From contig NZ_OY970459.1 of assembly GCF_963853665.1 (NCBI RefSeq), positions 1,922,001-1,986,000 of the forward strand: a stretch of 64,000 nucleotides of DNA, written 5' to 3'. This DNA is from Mycobacterium decipiens (lineage in GTDB: Bacteria; Actinomycetota; Actinomycetes; Mycobacteriales; Mycobacteriaceae). The position numbers were made by a program, and so were the translations under genes. Position 1 is the first letter of the stretch. Each line of letters opens with the position of its first letter. Below, in pieces: positions 31,262 through 41,057 of this stretch. The notes under the pieces are model-generated. The model was not told the DNA's origin, did not search any database, and saw nothing but the letters and a program-made list of their open reading frames with translations.

Positions 31262-31723
31262 TCAGCAGCACGAGGCCGCGGTGCCGCTCTGGCCCGCGCA
31301 GCACGCGTTCGCCTCCGCGTCACCATCGTCGGCGAGTTGGGGGCCGGTGCCGAAGGTGTCCGAGTCGGCCAGCACGGTATAGACCTCCCAGCGTTCCCCG
31401 CCGGGGCCGGCAACCCACACCTTGTCCTGGGTGGCAAAACAACACGTCGTGCCGAGTTCCTCCTCGGTGAACATTCCGGCCTCGGTCAACCGGGTGATCT
31501 CGGCATGCACGGTGTCGCTGGAGTCGACCTCCACGCCGAGATGGTTGAGGGTGCCGCCGGTACCCGGGTTTTCCAGCAGCACCAACTTCAGCGGCGGGTC
31601 GGCGATCGCGAAGTTCGCATACCCGGGCTTGCGCTTGGCCGGCTCGGCGTTGAAGAGTTTGGCGTAGAACGTGATTGCTTGCTCGAGATCATCGACGTTG
31701 AGCGCAAGCTGGACTCGAGACAT
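31262..31723 (-). CDS. cadI: Cadmium-inducible protein CadI (glyoxalase/dioxygenase superfamily)
   Basis: A 153-aa vicinal-oxygen-chelate protein. In mycobacteria CadI is induced by cadmium; its reaction is unknown. The sequence MSRVQLALNVDDLEQAITFY, the NHLGVEV metal-site segment and the TTCCFATQDKVWV segment match the family as I recall it. The ATG at 31723 lies 8 nt after AGGAGG; a GTG at 31732 would add three residues. The C-terminus carries cysteine pairs that could bind metal. It diverges from a second ArsR gene across an AT-rich inverted repeat. Confidence 0.92.
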   Translation of the reverse strand: MSRVQLALNVDDLEQAITFYAKLFNAEPAKRKPGYANFAIADPPLKLVLLENPGTGGTLNHLGVEVDSSDTVHAEITRLTEAGMFTEEELGTTCCFATQDKVWVAGPGGERWEVYTVLADSDTFGTGPQLADDGDAEANACCAGQSGTAASCC

Positions 31724-31746
31724 TCGAGACACCTCCTGGTTATTTC

Positions 31747-31800
31747 GACATATATCAAAGTGGCGCCGGTACCCAGTCTGGCACCTTTTTGATATATGTC
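31747..31800. promoter_or_regulatory. 13-bp inverted repeat between cadI and the second arsR
   Basis: GACATATATCAAA (31747-31759) and TTTGATATATGTC (31788-31800) are perfect inverted copies 28 bp apart, in the 100-bp divergent promoter region. The ATATATCAA core fits an ArsR-type operator, one site for each direction. The likely ligand is the adjacent regulator at 31824. Confidence 0.75.
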
Positions 31801-31823
31801 AAGATATCTGGCAGGGTGGGCTT

Positions 31824-32219
31824 ATGCCGAAGTCGCTGCCCGTGGTCGATATCTCCGCTCCGGTCTGCTGTGCCCCGGTGGCCGCCGGACCGATGAGCGA
31901 CGAGGACGCCCTGGCGGTGGCTTTGCGACTCAAGGCCCTGGCCGACCCGGCACGAGTCAAGATCATGTCCTACCTGTTCAGCTCGTCGGCGGGGGAGGAG
32001 ATCAGCGGCGAATTGGCCGCGGTGCTCAACCTCAGCGATGGCACCGTCAGCCATCACCTGGCCCAGCTGCGCAAGGCCGGCCTGGTCGTCTCCGACCGCC
32101 GGGGCATGCACGTCTTCCATCGGGTTCACCCGGAAGCCCTGGAAGCGCTGTGTCACGTACTCAACCCCGACTGCTGCGATCTGCGGGGATCGGGTGCCGG
32201 GTCGGGGCGGCACGTCTAG
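31824..32219 (+). CDS. ArsR-family metal-responsive regulator (partner of cadI)
   Basis: A 131-aa winged-helix regulator: [15 protein letters not shown], recognition helix [17 protein letters not shown]. It lacks the CxC of the first ArsR but has vicinal cysteine pairs at both ends (Cys15-Cys16 and Cys117-Cys118), plus Cys110. These could form the metal-sensing site at the dimer interface. ATG 31824 is the first convincing start; the longer frame runs through the operator. It diverges from cadI and lies 11 nt before the YnfA-type gene. Which metal it senses cannot be told. Confidence 0.9.
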   Translation: MPKSLPVVDISAPVCCAPVAAGPMSDEDALAVALRLKALADPARVKIMSYLFSSSAGEEISGELAAVLNLSDGTVSHHLAQLRKAGLVVSDRRGMHVFHRVHPEALEALCHVLNPDCCDLRGSGAGSGRHV

Positions 32220-32230
32220 GGTCGGGCACC

Positions 32231-32563
32231 ATGGTGCTGCGCTCGATCCTATTGTTCGTCCTGGCTGCGGTCGCCGAGATCGGCGGCGCCTGGCTGGTGT
32301 GGCAAGGCGTCCGCGAGCAACGAGGTTGGCTCTGGGCGGGACTCGGAGTCATCGCACTCGGCATCTATGGGTTTGTCGCCACATTTCAGCCGGACGCCCA
32401 TTTCGGCCGGGTCCTGGCCGCCTACGGCGGTGTGTTCGTCGCCGGTTCGCTCGCCTGGGGCATGGCCCTGGACGGGTTCCGGCCCGACCGGTGGGACGTC
32501 ATCGGCGCCCTGGTCTGCATGGCCGGGGTGGCCGTGATCATGTACGCCCCTCGTGGTCACTGA
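32231..32563 (+). CDS. UPF0060/YnfA-type membrane protein
   Basis: A 110-aa inner-membrane protein with four hydrophobic segments. The signature [15 protein letters not shown], then [11 protein letters not shown] and [19 protein letters not shown], is that of UPF0060/YnfA, related to small multidrug-resistance transporters. It is probably in one operon with the preceding ArsR gene, suggesting a role in efflux or metal stress. Substrate not known. Confidence 0.9.
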   Translation: MVLRSILLFVLAAVAEIGGAWLVWQGVREQRGWLWAGLGVIALGIYGFVATFQPDAHFGRVLAAYGGVFVAGSLAWGMALDGFRPDRWDVIGALVCMAGVAVIMYAPRGH

Positions 32564-32646
32564 CCGCCAGGCATTCCTCGAGGCAATGGCATACCGTCAG
32601 GCTTGACCTCGGATATGCCCGCCAAAACACAAGGGGATGACCGGCG

Positions 32647-32937
32647 ATGACCAACAGCGAAGGTATCGGCTTCCTGAAACTCGAATGCCCGCAAGGCCAT
32701 CCGGTTGGCAGGATCCTCAAGCAGGTCCCACATCAGCTGGTCCAATACGACCCTGGAGCTAGCGTTGGCCCACGCCGACATTGGCCGCAAGAAGGCGAGC
32801 AGCACCAATTCAAGACACGCTGCCCCCACTGCGACAAACCTGTGGGCGATTCCACCGCCACGCTGCAGAACAAACTGAGTGAATTGCTCGCCGACGCATC
32901 CGAGGCGTACGGAACCGCGACGGTGCCGTACCTGTAG
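32647..32937 (+). CDS. Small hypothetical protein with two Cys-containing motifs
   Basis: A 96-aa protein I do not recognise. It has CPQGHPVG near residue 14 and CPHCDKPVG near residue 59, spaced like a zinc ribbon split by about 45 residues. It follows the YnfA-type gene on the same strand and ends 26 nt before the stop of the convergent ligase gene. No signal peptide or membrane segment is seen. Confidence 0.6.
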   Translation: MTNSEGIGFLKLECPQGHPVGRILKQVPHQLVQYDPGASVGPRRHWPQEGEQHQFKTRCPHCDKPVGDSTATLQNKLSELLADASEAYGTATVPYL

Positions 32938-32963
32938 GCGCGGTCGGCGGGCGGCGCCGCTAT

Positions 32964-34076
32964 TCAGAAGTTGCTCAGCGTGGCGGCGGCGGCCGCCGCG
33001 ATGACGTCCCTCATTTCGCCGCGCTTCCGCCATGCCCGGAGCTGTCGCATAGCGCCATTGCCCTGCATAGCGATGCGGTCGAGCTCGTCGACGACGCGGT
33101 CGTATTCACCGAGCGCATCCAACGCCGGGCGTACCCGTCGGACCAGCGAACGCAGTTGCTCACCCGCCGGCACCGCCCCACGGCCGTCGACTAGGTCCAG
33201 CGCGCATCCGGAGAGCCCGTCGTGGGCGGCTTTCCAGTACGCCGCCCGCAACGCACCGGGCGGCAGGTGCCCAACGACATCGCCACGTGCGTCGAGGGCC
33301 GTCATCACGGCAGCCCTAATCAGGGTGGCCAGCAGCACCGTTTCGGCGACTGTCGCCGGCACGTCGGCCACCCGGACCTCAACCGTCGGGAAGTTCGCCG
33401 ACGGGCGCACGTCCCAATAGATCATGTTCGGGTCCAGAATCACCCCAGCGTCCAGCAGCATGCGCACGGCGCGGTCGTACTCCTCGATCGAGGAGAAGAA
33501 CGGCGGCGCCCCCGCGGTTGGCCAACGAGTCCATAGCACGCTCCGCCAACTTGCATAACCGCTATCGGCATTGCGGTACAGCCGGGAATTGGCGGACAGC
33601 GCAAGCAGCGACGGCAGCCACGGGCGCAGCCAATTGCTGACCTCGATCGCGGCTGCACGGTCGGGCACCCGCACGTGCACATGGCAGCCGCAGATCCCTT
33701 GCTCGTGCGCGATCATCCCGAACTGGGCCCCGATCCGCCGGTAGCGCGGGGTGGCCGTGACCGGGAACTCGTGCGGCGTGGCCGGCGGCAGCCCCAGAGC
33801 CAGCAACCGAAGCCCGCCGGCCTCGGCGGCCTGCGCCGCGATGCGTCTCATCCGGGCCAGCTCCTCGCCGAGTTGCGCGCTGGTGGTCGTCACGCTGGAG
33901 GTGGTTTCGACCTGGCAACTGCTCAACTCCAGCTGCAGGGCGACGCCCCGGCGTTCGGCCTCCGCGGCGACCGCTGTATTGCGCGGGGCCGGTTCCCCGG
34001 TTCGGGGGTCAACGAGGAGGAATTCCTCCTCCACACCAACGGTAGGAAGGTCGCTCACCGAGCACCGCGTGCTCAT
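32964..34076 (-). CDS. YbdK-type carboxylate-amine ligase (glutamate-cysteine ligase 2 family)
   Basis: A 370-aa ATP-dependent ligase of the GCS2/YbdK group. The GVEEEFLLVD motif is at residues 14-23 and binds metal and substrate, with GICGCHVHVRVPD in the middle and the EVRVAD segment later. E. coli YbdK has weak gamma-glutamylcysteine ligase activity; mycobacteria use mycothiol, so the real substrate is unclear. In H37Rv the nearest relative I recall lies elsewhere (Rv0433), so this copy is an insertion relative to that genome. Confidence 0.85.
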   Translation of the reverse strand: MSTRCSVSDLPTVGVEEEFLLVDPRTGEPAPRNTAVAAEAERRGVALQLELSSCQVETTSSVTTTSAQLGEELARMRRIAAQAAEAGGLRLLALGLPPATPHEFPVTATPRYRRIGAQFGMIAHEQGICGCHVHVRVPDRAAAIEVSNWLRPWLPSLLALSANSRLYRNADSGYASWRSVLWTRWPTAGAPPFFSSIEEYDRAVRMLLDAGVILDPNMIYWDVRPSANFPTVEVRVADVPATVAETVLLATLIRAAVMTALDARGDVVGHLPPGALRAAYWKAAHDGLSGCALDLVDGRGAVPAGEQLRSLVRRVRPALDALGEYDRVVDELDRIAMQGNGAMRQLRAWRKRGEMRDVIAAAAAATLSNF

Positions 34077-34195
34077 ATCCGCAAGCTACCCGAGTGCGCC
34101 GATGGCGAAACACGCCTAGGTGTCTGCATTGTCGATCTCCCCAACTGAATTACTTTGCGGGGCAAGCGATCCTCGCGCGGTGGGGTCGGGCGCTC

Positions 34196-34618
34196 TCAGA
34201 ACGCCAGCGCGCTATCCACGGTCGGGTAGATGGGCAGGACCCGGCTCAGCGCGCACGCCTTGACAATTCGGGCGACGATGGACTGGCGGCTCACCAGGCG
34301 CAGGTCCACACCGCGTTGTCGGCATCGTTGCGCCTCGTCGGCCAGAACGGCGAAAGCGCAGCAGCCCATGAAATCGAGGCCGTTGACGTCCACGATGAAC
34401 GGGCCCGGTGCGGTGACGCCGGCGGCGGCCTCGCTGACCAATTGGCGCCAGATGTGCTCGTTGCAGGCGTCGACCTCGCCGCCCGCATGGATCAACAGTG
34501 CCGCCCCGCTGCGGTCGGTGGTTGCCCGCAGCGCGCTGCGTGGGTCGCCCAGCTCGTAGACGAGCCGCGTGCTGAGCAGGTGGGGACTGGAACTTGGTTC
34601 TGTAGTGATCAGGCCCAT
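34196..34618 (-). CDS. STAS-domain protein with altered phosphorylation site
   Basis: A 140-aa protein with one STAS domain of the anti-anti-sigma-factor type. The strand-helix junction reads VDVNGLDFMGCCAFAVL. In SpoIIAA-like proteins this is F-[ML]-D-S-S/T-G, with the serine phosphorylated by an anti-sigma kinase. Here D-S-S-G is replaced by G85-C86-C87-A88, so control by serine phosphorylation is unlikely. A good AGGAG site precedes ATG 34618. It diverges from a TetR regulator, with palindromes between. The position fits H37Rv Rv2638. Confidence 0.85.
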   Translation of the reverse strand: MGLITTEPSSSPHLLSTRLVYELGDPRSALRATTDRSGAALLIHAGGEVDACNEHIWRQLVSEAAAGVTAPGPFIVDVNGLDFMGCCAFAVLADEAQRCRQRGVDLRLVSRQSIVARIVKACALSRVLPIYPTVDSALAF

Positions 34619-34670
34619 GGTGCACTCCTAATCGGCCGGCTTAGACGCCGCGATGGATGCCCGTCCTGCA

Positions 34671-34735
34671 TGTCTGAAGACAGACTCGTCGCAAATGTAG
34701 ATCTCATTCTTATAACAAGACAGGGCGGTCTGTCT
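34671..34735. promoter_or_regulatory. Two TetR-type palindromes in the STAS/tetR divergent region
   Basis: TGTCTGAAGACA (34671-34682) and AGACAGGGCGGTCTGTCT (34718-34735) share the AGACA/TGTCT half site and lie on the two sides of an AT-rich promoter segment, one towards each gene. The TetR protein encoded at 34761 is the expected ligand. Confidence 0.65.
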
Positions 34736-34760
34736 ATATTTTGGATCTTAAGAGTATGGT

Positions 34761-35369
34761 GTGGCCGCAATGGCAACCCCTGAACTGGCGAGAACCGCCG
34801 TGCCGGCTCGGGAACGAATCCTGAGTGCGGCCTACGAGTTGTTCGCCCGGCGTGGGATCCGTGGGGTGGGCACCGATGAGGTGATCGAGCGGGCCGGGGT
34901 GGCCAAGGCAACGCTTTACCGGCACTTCGCGACCAAAAACGACCTGGTGCTGGCGGTGTTGCAGCGTCGAGAAGACCTCTGGACGTTCGGTCTGATCGAG
35001 GCGCAGTCACGGCTGCGCGGCGATACCCCCGAGGGGCAGTTGCTGGCGATCTTCGACGTCCTGCACGAGTGGTTCCAAAGCCGCGACGGCTATGAAGGCT
35101 GCTCGTTCGTCAATGTGTTGCTCGAATTGGGGCGCGATCATCCTGCCGGACGGGCCAGCATCGCGCACATGGACACGGTCCGCGATATCGTCCGCCAACG
35201 CGCTGTGGCAGCCGGGCTGTGCGATGTTGAGGACTTCGCCTGGTCGTGGCACATGCTGATGAAGGGCGCCATCATCCTTGCCGCTATCGGCGACCCGGGC
35301 GCCGCCCAGCGCGCCCAGGCGATGGCCCGCACGCTCATCGAGCAGCATCGCCCGAACACCCCGGCTTGA
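34761..35369 (+). CDS. TetR-family transcriptional regulator
   Basis: A 202-aa TetR regulator. The N-terminal HTH is RILSAAYELFARRGIRGVGT...VAKATLYRHFATKNDLVLAVL. The ligand-binding half is variable; a single pair of cysteine-containing loops is seen. The start is GTG 34761, 6 nt after AAGAG; ATG 34770 is an alternative. It diverges from the STAS gene and probably represses it and itself through the shared palindromes. It ends 11 nt before the convergent dedA stop. Confidence 0.88.
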   Translation: MAAMATPELARTAVPARERILSAAYELFARRGIRGVGTDEVIERAGVAKATLYRHFATKNDLVLAVLQRREDLWTFGLIEAQSRLRGDTPEGQLLAIFDVLHEWFQSRDGYEGCSFVNVLLELGRDHPAGRASIAHMDTVRDIVRQRAVAAGLCDVEDFAWSWHMLMKGAIILAAIGDPGAAQRAQAMARTLIEQHRPNTPA

Positions 35370-35379
35370 GGCCGGTCGG

Positions 35380-36036
35380 TCACGCAGCGGGGGTGCCGGT
35401 TTTGCGGTAGTGCTCGGCCTCGAGTTCGGCGATCGCGCGAGAAGTGCGCTCGCGCAGCAAGATCGCGGCCGTGATGCCGGCGACGACGGCGATGACGAGC
35501 GCGATCCAGGAGAAGCGTTCCAGCCAGTGTTGGGCGGCCATCCCGGCGAAGTACACCAGTGCGGTGGTGCCGCCGGCCCAACAGATGCCACCGGAGACGT
35601 TGGCCGCCAGGAAGCGTGGGTAGGCCATCTTCAAGGCACCGGCGAGCGGCCCCGCGAATATCCGCAGCAGCGCGATGAAGCGACCGAAGAACACCGCTCG
35701 GACCCCCCATCGGTTGAACAACCGTTCAGCGAGCGCGACATGTCCGGGGCCGAAGTGTTTCGGGAACCGCCGGCCGAGCCGGTCAAACAGTGGCATGCCA
35801 AATCGGCGGCCGATCGAGTAGCCGATCGAGTCGCCGACCACGGCGCCGATCACGGCGGCGCCACCGACCCCGATCGGGTTCACCGCCAGCTCGTGGTGCG
35901 ACGACAACAGCGCGGCACTGACCAGCACGATCTCCCCGGGTAGGGGGATGCCCAAGCTCTCGATCCCAACCACGGCGCCGACCACCAGGTACACCGCCAG
36001 CGGCGGGATCGACTGCAGCAGTGCCTCCACATCCAT
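35380..36036 (-). CDS. dedA: DedA-family membrane protein
   Basis: A 218-aa integral membrane protein of the DedA/VTT family, which is implicated in undecaprenyl-phosphate or phospholipid flipping and in membrane homeostasis. The conserved segments GIESLGIPLPGEIVL, GDSIGYSIGRRFG and FGRFIALLRIFAGPLAGALKM are complete, including the G-R-F-I-[PA]-x-R signature. The start is ATG 36036 (MDVEALLQSIPP); longer readings enter the opposite gene's promoter. Length equals that recalled for H37Rv DedA. Confidence 0.93.
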   Translation of the reverse strand: MDVEALLQSIPPLAVYLVVGAVVGIESLGIPLPGEIVLVSAALLSSHHELAVNPIGVGGAAVIGAVVGDSIGYSIGRRFGMPLFDRLGRRFPKHFGPGHVALAERLFNRWGVRAVFFGRFIALLRIFAGPLAGALKMAYPRFLAANVSGGICWAGGTTALVYFAGMAAQHWLERFSWIALVIAVVAGITAAILLRERTSRAIAELEAEHYRKTGTPAA

Positions 36037-36142
36037 GGGTAAAGGATGCCTGACTGGCCCAGGATGCGCCCCGTAATGTCGTTCCCGAGTCCGGCGCGTC
36101 GTGTGCGATGGTCTGCCGGACCGGATAATCCGAGGAGAGCCA

Positions 36143-37780
36143 GTGGAATTCAACATCGCCCAGGTGTTCGCGGCGGTCGCGGCAGCGAACCCCGACCGGG
36201 ACTGCATCGTATTCGGAGATCGGCGATTCACCTTCTCGCAGATCGACGAACGCACCCGCCGATTGGCCCGGGCGCTGCACGACTGGGGATTGGGCGCCCA
36301 CCGGGAACGCTCTGGGCTGGCGCCGCATGAGTCGGGTCAAAACCATCTCGCGTTGTACATGACCAACTGCAACGAGTTCCTCGAGGCGATGATCGGGGCA
36401 TATAAGGCCCGGGTCGCCCCGTTCAACGTGAACTATCGCTACGTCGCCGATGAACTGGCGTACCTGCTGCGCAACGCCGGAGCGGACGCGGTCATGTACC
36501 ACGCCCGGTTCGGGCCGATATTGGCCGAGACGTTGGAGAAGACCCGCGGCGAGCTGCGGCTGATTCACGTCGACGACGAGTCCGGAAATGATCCGCTGCC
36601 CGGCGCGGTGCGCTATGAGCAACTGCTGGCGTCGGTGTCCGACGAGCCGCTCGACGTTGCGGTGTCGCCCGACGATCTCTACGTGCTGTACACCGGTGGC
36701 ACCACCGGGATGCCCAAGGCGGTGCTGTGGCGCCAGCACGACATCTACATGAACGCCATGGGTGGCCGGACCGTCGGTACCGGTGAGATGGTGACGAGCC
36801 TGGACGAGATCGTCGAGCGATCACGGCCGGGGGGACCGGGTTCGATGACGGTCGCGCCGCTCATGCACGGCGCGGCGCAGTGGGCGGCTTTCATCAGCCT
36901 GTGCGGCGGGCGGCCGTTCGTCATGCCCGCGACGGCGACCCGCTTCGATCCAGCCGAAGCCTGGGCGCTGGCCAGCCGTGAGCGGGTGATGACGCTGTCG
37001 ATCGTCGGCGACGCCTTCGGCCGGCCGTTGGTCGACGAACTCGGGTCCGGCGGATACGACCTGTCGGGACTGGTGGTGCTGATCACCGGAGGAGCCGCGC
37101 TCAGCGCCGGAGTCAAACAGCGGTTCGTCGAGCTGCTGCCGCAATTGACGATCCTGGACGCGGGTGGCTCATCGGAATCCGGAGCGCAGATGGTTCAGGT
37201 CTCCAGTCGGGTGGTCCGCGCGACCGGACGGTTCGACCCGAACCCCGGCGCGGTGGTGGTCAGCGAGGACATGGCCAGAATCCTGTCCCCGGGCGACGAC
37301 GAGATCGGCTGGCTGGCCCAGCAGGGCTTGATACCGCTGGGCTACCTCGGGGACAAGGCGAAGACCGCACGGACATTTCCCGTCATCGACGGTATCCGGC
37401 ATTCCGTTCCGGGTGATCGGGCCCGCTGGGACGCCAACGGTCAGATCGAGTTGCTTGGCCGGGATTCGGTCACCATCAACTCCGGCGGCGAGAAGATCTT
37501 CGCCGAAGAGGTCGAGGCCGCGATTGCCGAGCACCCCGCGGTCTACGACGTTGTGGTGACGGGTCGCCCCAGCGCCCGGTGGGGAAACGAAGTCGTCGCC
37601 ATTGTCCAGCTGGCCGAAGGCGGGCAGGCCGACGCCGAGGACATCGTCGCCGAGGCGGCCCACCACATTGCCCGGTACAAACTGCCGAAGCAGATCGTCT
37701 TCTGCAGCCAGGTGCAGCGGCAACCGTCCGGAAAGGCCGACTATCGGTGGGCGAAAGAGCTAGTCGGACAAGACCTTTGA
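36143..37780 (+). CDS. FadD19-like acyl-CoA ligase
   Basis: A 545-aa ANL-family ligase. The P-loop [11 protein letters not shown] starts at residue 183; [20 protein letters not shown] and the C-terminal SINSGGEK-type motif ([15 protein letters not shown]) follow. It ends with a YKLPK...[11 protein letters not shown] segment like FadD19 and FadD17, which activate steroid side chains or long fatty acids with CoA. It lacks the insertion typical of fatty-acyl-AMP ligases. GTG 36143 follows GAGGAGAG. In H37Rv no fadD is recalled between dedA and Rv2636, so it is an insertion. It overlaps the next gene tail-to-tail by 21 bp. Confidence 0.88.
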   Translation: MEFNIAQVFAAVAAANPDRDCIVFGDRRFTFSQIDERTRRLARALHDWGLGAHRERSGLAPHESGQNHLALYMTNCNEFLEAMIGAYKARVAPFNVNYRYVADELAYLLRNAGADAVMYHARFGPILAETLEKTRGELRLIHVDDESGNDPLPGAVRYEQLLASVSDEPLDVAVSPDDLYVLYTGGTTGMPKAVLWRQHDIYMNAMGGRTVGTGEMVTSLDEIVERSRPGGPGSMTVAPLMHGAAQWAAFISLCGGRPFVMPATATRFDPAEAWALASRERVMTLSIVGDAFGRPLVDELGSGGYDLSGLVVLITGGAALSAGVKQRFVELLPQLTILDAGGSSESGAQMVQVSSRVVRATGRFDPNPGAVVVSEDMARILSPGDDEIGWLAQQGLIPLGYLGDKAKTARTFPVIDGIRHSVPGDRARWDANGQIELLGRDSVTINSGGEKIFAEEVEAAIAEHPAVYDVVVTGRPSARWGNEVVAIVQLAEGGQADAEDIVAEAAHHIARYKLPKQIVFCSQVQRQPSGKADYRWAKELVGQDL

Positions 37781-38425
37781 CGCTGCCTTAGGGAGATAAC
37801 GCTTGCGCATCCGGTTGAAAGCCGTGGGTTCCGGTCCGTCCTGGTAGCGGTCGTGGAACTCCCGCGCCAGCTCGAGGACCGGTGTCGCGGTGGTATCCAG
37901 CTCGAAGTCGTACTCGGCGTCGGCGTGGGCGGCGCGTGCGCTGCCCCGGTTCCACCCGGGGTAACGATCGCCGCGTTCTTGTTCCCGGCGGGCGCCTTCG
38001 TCGTCGGATACGAAAACGCCGACCATCCAGACCCGACATCCCCCGAAAATCACCAGCGCATCCACCAACCAGTCACGCTTCCAGATCACGTCGTCGGCGA
38101 TCACGTTCATGCCGTTGTCCAGGTAGGACCTGATGGCGTGATACCGGGCATGCATGGCCCGGTCCAAAAGGGGCCCCGGGTGCACGGTGAACCATTCCAG
38201 TCCGTCGGCTTCGACCACGCACTCCCACGTGTAGTACTCGGGCCGGACCCGTGCCAGGTCGAGTTGTTTCGGTGGCAGCGCCAGCCAAAACGCGTCAATG
38301 CCCAGGTGCATCCAACATTCGGCGGCAAGATCCTGAAACGCCAGAGCGAGTGACGTCTTTCCCGCGCTGGATCCGCCGTTGAGGATGATGAGCTTGCCCA
38401 CTGAAGGACCCGACACACCCGCCAT
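37760..38425 (-). CDS. CPT-like P-loop kinase/phosphotransferase
   Basis: A 221-aa protein of the chloramphenicol-phosphotransferase-like family. Walker [10 protein letters not shown] is at residues 17-25, followed by [11 protein letters not shown] and [12 protein letters not shown], which correspond to the catalytic Asp region and lid. The start [13 protein letters not shown] is supported by the P-loop distance and by length (225 aa in H37Rv Rv2636). The substrate in mycobacteria is unknown; it need not be an antibiotic. Confidence 0.85.
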   Translation of the reverse strand: MAGVSGPSVGKLIILNGGSSAGKTSLALAFQDLAAECWMHLGIDAFWLALPPKQLDLARVRPEYYTWECVVEADGLEWFTVHPGPLLDRAMHARYHAIRSYLDNGMNVIADDVIWKRDWLVDALVIFGGCRVWMVGVFVSDDEGARREQERGDRYPGWNRGSARAAHADAEYDFELDTTATPVLELAREFHDRYQDGPEPTAFNRMRKRYLPKAASKVLSD

Positions 38426-38750
38426 AGCCGCAGGAGGATACCGCACCCGCAGGCCCGGTTTAGCCGCTTTCGTCCGGTCAGCCCGAGTAGCCTGCGCCGC
38501 GTGGTTCACCGGCCCCGCCACAATGCGCAAGAGTTTGCTGGACGCGGCGGTTCCCGCGCCGGCGTCGCGGGAACCGCCGCTGTTGAATTCCGGAATCCCG
38601 GACGTCAACCGCGGAATGTTGGTGGTGGAATCAACGAGACGCGCTGTTGGTCAAATGTCCGCCGAGCTGTCCCAGGCGGGATAGGATTTGTTGCTGCCGA
38701 TGCTCGATGATTCGCGGTGACCAACGGTCGTCCGGTGCGGGAGGTCGCAG

Positions 38751-41057
38751 ATGTCGTTTGTGATTGCGGTGCCGGAAGCGGTGGCAGCGGCGGCTTCGGA
38801 TCTGGCCAACCTCGGGTCGGCGATCGGTGCGGCGAATGCGGCGGCGGCGTTGCCGACTACGGGGCTGGCGGCGGCTGGCGCCGATGAGGTGTCGGCGGCG
38901 GTGGCGGCGTTGTTTGGGGCCTATGCGCAGGGCTATCAGAGCCTGGGTGCGCAGATGTCGGTGTTTCACAGCCAGTTCGTGCATTCCCTAACGGCCGGTG
39001 TGGGTGCGTATGCGGCGGCCGAGGCGGCTGGTGCTTCGGCGATGCAGGACTTGTTTGGGGTGATCAATGCGCCGGCCCAGGCGGTGTTCGGGCGTCCGTT
39101 GATTGGTAATGGTGTCAACGGGGCTGATGGGACCGGGGCTCCCGGTGGGCCGGGTGGGTTGTTGCTGGGTAATGGGGGCAATGGTGGTTCGGGTGCGGCG
39201 GGTCAGGCCGGTGGTGCGGGCGGGGATGCCGGGTTGATCGGTAGTGGCGGAACCGGTGGCAAGGGCGGGGCGGGAGTGGTTGGGTCCGGTGCGGCCGGGG
39301 GTGCCGGTGGTCGGGGTGGGTGGTTGCTGGGCAACGGCGGGACTGGTGGGGCTGGTGGCGCTGAGGGGCTAGCTGTGACCGGGGGTGTTGGTGGTGTCGG
39401 TGGGGCGACCGGGCTGTTGGGCAGTGGGGGATTTGGTGGTGCTGGTGGGACGGGTACCACTGGCGGGGTTGGGGGTAGCGGTGGGGTTGGTGGTGTGTTT
39501 GGCGGTGGTGGGTTCGGCGGGGCCGGTGGGGTTGGCGCCGCTGGTGGTACGGGTGGGGCGGCGAGTTTCTTCGGTACCGGCGGTGGCGGCGGGGTGGGTG
39601 GGGAAGGTGCGCCCGGCGGTGACGGCGGCGCCGGGCCGCTGTTCATCGGCAATGGCGGTATTGGGGGTCTCGGTGGGGCCGGTGCGGCCGGTGGTAACGG
39701 CGGTGCCGGGGGGACGGTGTTCGGCGATGGTGGTGCCGGCGGGCAGGGTGGGCCGGCGGTGGCGGGTGTGTTGGGTGGTCTGCCTGGGCCGGGTGGTAAC
39801 GGCGGTAATGCGAACTGGTTCGGTTCCGGTGGCCCCGGCGGGCAGGGTGGTACCGGTCTGGCCGGCACCAACGGGGTCAACCCCACCTCGACTCCCAACC
39901 CCAATACCGGCACGACCGGCGGCAACAACGCTGGAAATGGGGATCAAACTGGCGGCGACGGGGGTCCCGGCCCGGCCGGAGGCCTCGGTGAGGCCGGGGG
40001 CACCGGCGGGATTGGCGGGCAAGGGGAATCGCAAGACGGTAACAACGGCACCGGTGGTGCCGGCGGCGCCGGGGGCACCGCTGGTCCCGACGGCGGCGAC
40101 GGCGGCAACGGCGGTCAAGGGGGCGACGGTTTCACGAACGGCGCTGGCACGGCAACCGGGGGAAAGGGCGGTAGCGGCGCCACGGGTGGCGTCGACGGCG
40201 GTGCCGGCGGTGCCGGCGGCATGGGCGGCATCGGCGAGAACATGGGTGCCGGTCCCGCGGTCGGGGGCGACGGCGGCGACGGCGGTGCCGGTAATGGGGC
40301 ACTAGGCACCGCGGGCGGTAGTGGCGGCACTGGTGGTGCCGGCGGTCATGGTGGTAAGGGCGGGATGTTCATCGGCAATGGCGGTGCCGGTGGCGCCGGA
40401 GGGACCGGGGGCACCGGCGGCACCGGGGCCGCCGGCTACGCCGGTGGTGTCGGTGGCGCGGGCGGACCCGCAGTTAGTTCGTCGGGTGATGGGACGGGCG
40501 GCAATGGCGGCCTCGGCGGCCTCGGCGGTGTCGGCGGCAGCGGCGGAACGGGCGGTAGCGGAGGAATTGGCGGCAACGGCGGCGCGGCCGGGGCGTTCAT
40601 CGGTATCGGTGGCGCCGGGGGCGCTGGCGGTCTTGGCGGCACCGGCGGCATCGGCGGCATCGGTGGTGCCGGCGGTAATGGTGGTGGCGGTGGATCAGCA
40701 AGCGGGGGAGCGGCCGTTGGCGGCGACGGCAACACGGGCGGCGTTGGCGGCATGGGTGGTACCGGCGGCGTCGGGGGAGCCGGCGGGGTAACCGGCGGCA
40801 ACGGAGGATCCGGTGGGCTGATCGGGTTCGCCGGCGCCGGCGGCGGCACCGGAGGCGGTGGTACCGGCGGCCAAGGTGGCCTCGGTGGCCAGGGCGGCAA
40901 CGGCGGCGACGGTGGCAACGGTGTGACGGGCGGCCAAGGCGGCAACCTTGCGTTGGGTGGCGCCGGCGGCAACGGCGGCGCCGGCGGCTCGCCGGGCGGC
41001 AGCGCTGGCTTCCAGGGCAATATGGGCCCGCCCGGAATGCAAGGTGTCGACGGATAG
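38751..41057 (+). CDS. PE_PGRS46: PE_PGRS protein
   Basis: A 768-aa PE_PGRS protein. Residues 1 to about 98 are the PE domain ([20 protein letters not shown] ... [10 protein letters not shown]), which targets ESX-5 export. A linker with [20 protein letters not shown] leads into the PGRS region from about residue 130 to the end, made of GGxGG and GGAGGxGG repeats broken by short unique islands (for example [16 protein letters not shown]). The ATG has GGGAGG 7 nt upstream. The symbol is given by position between Rv2636- and Rv2633c-like genes; PGRS regions vary strongly between species. DNA is extremely GC-rich and repetitive. Confidence 0.88.
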   Translation: MSFVIAVPEAVAAAASDLANLGSAIGAANAAAALPTTGLAAAGADEVSAAVAALFGAYAQGYQSLGAQMSVFHSQFVHSLTAGVGAYAAAEAAGASAMQDLFGVINAPAQAVFGRPLIGNGVNGADGTGAPGGPGGLLLGNGGNGGSGAAGQAGGAGGDAGLIGSGGTGGKGGAGVVGSGAAGGAGGRGGWLLGNGGTGGAGGAEGLAVTGGVGGVGGATGLLGSGGFGGAGGTGTTGGVGGSGGVGGVFGGGGFGGAGGVGAAGGTGGAASFFGTGGGGGVGGEGAPGGDGGAGPLFIGNGGIGGLGGAGAAGGNGGAGGTVFGDGGAGGQGGPAVAGVLGGLPGPGGNGGNANWFGSGGPGGQGGTGLAGTNGVNPTSTPNPNTGTTGGNNAGNGDQTGGDGGPGPAGGLGEAGGTGGIGGQGESQDGNNGTGGAGGAGGTAGPDGGDGGNGGQGGDGFTNGAGTATGGKGGSGATGGVDGGAGGAGGMGGIGENMGAGPAVGGDGGDGGAGNGALGTAGGSGGTGGAGGHGGKGGMFIGNGGAGGAGGTGGTGGTGAAGYAGGVGGAGGPAVSSSGDGTGGNGGLGGLGGVGGSGGTGGSGGIGGNGGAAGAFIGIGGAGGAGGLGGTGGIGGIGGAGGNGGGGGSASGGAAVGGDGNTGGVGGMGGTGGVGGAGGVTGGNGGSGGLIGFAGAGGGTGGGGTGGQGGLGGQGGNGGDGGNGVTGGQGGNLALGGAGGNGGAGGSPGGSAGFQGNMGPPGMQGVDG

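Noticed and set aside
36143..37780. FadD-like ligase as the acyl-loading enzyme for the NRPS
   Set aside because: It is 12 kb away beyond the tRNA and arsenic loci, is of the CoA-ligase type without the FAAL insertion, and has its own core-gene neighbours.
38751..41057. Long proline-rich frames antisense to the PE_PGRS gene
   Set aside because: They are the complement of GGN repeats and have no independent start signals or family features.
38751..41057. PGRS repeats as a CRISPR-like or regulatory array
   Set aside because: Repeats are short, in frame and imperfect, and they encode GGxGG motifs following a PE domain; no spaced direct repeats are present.
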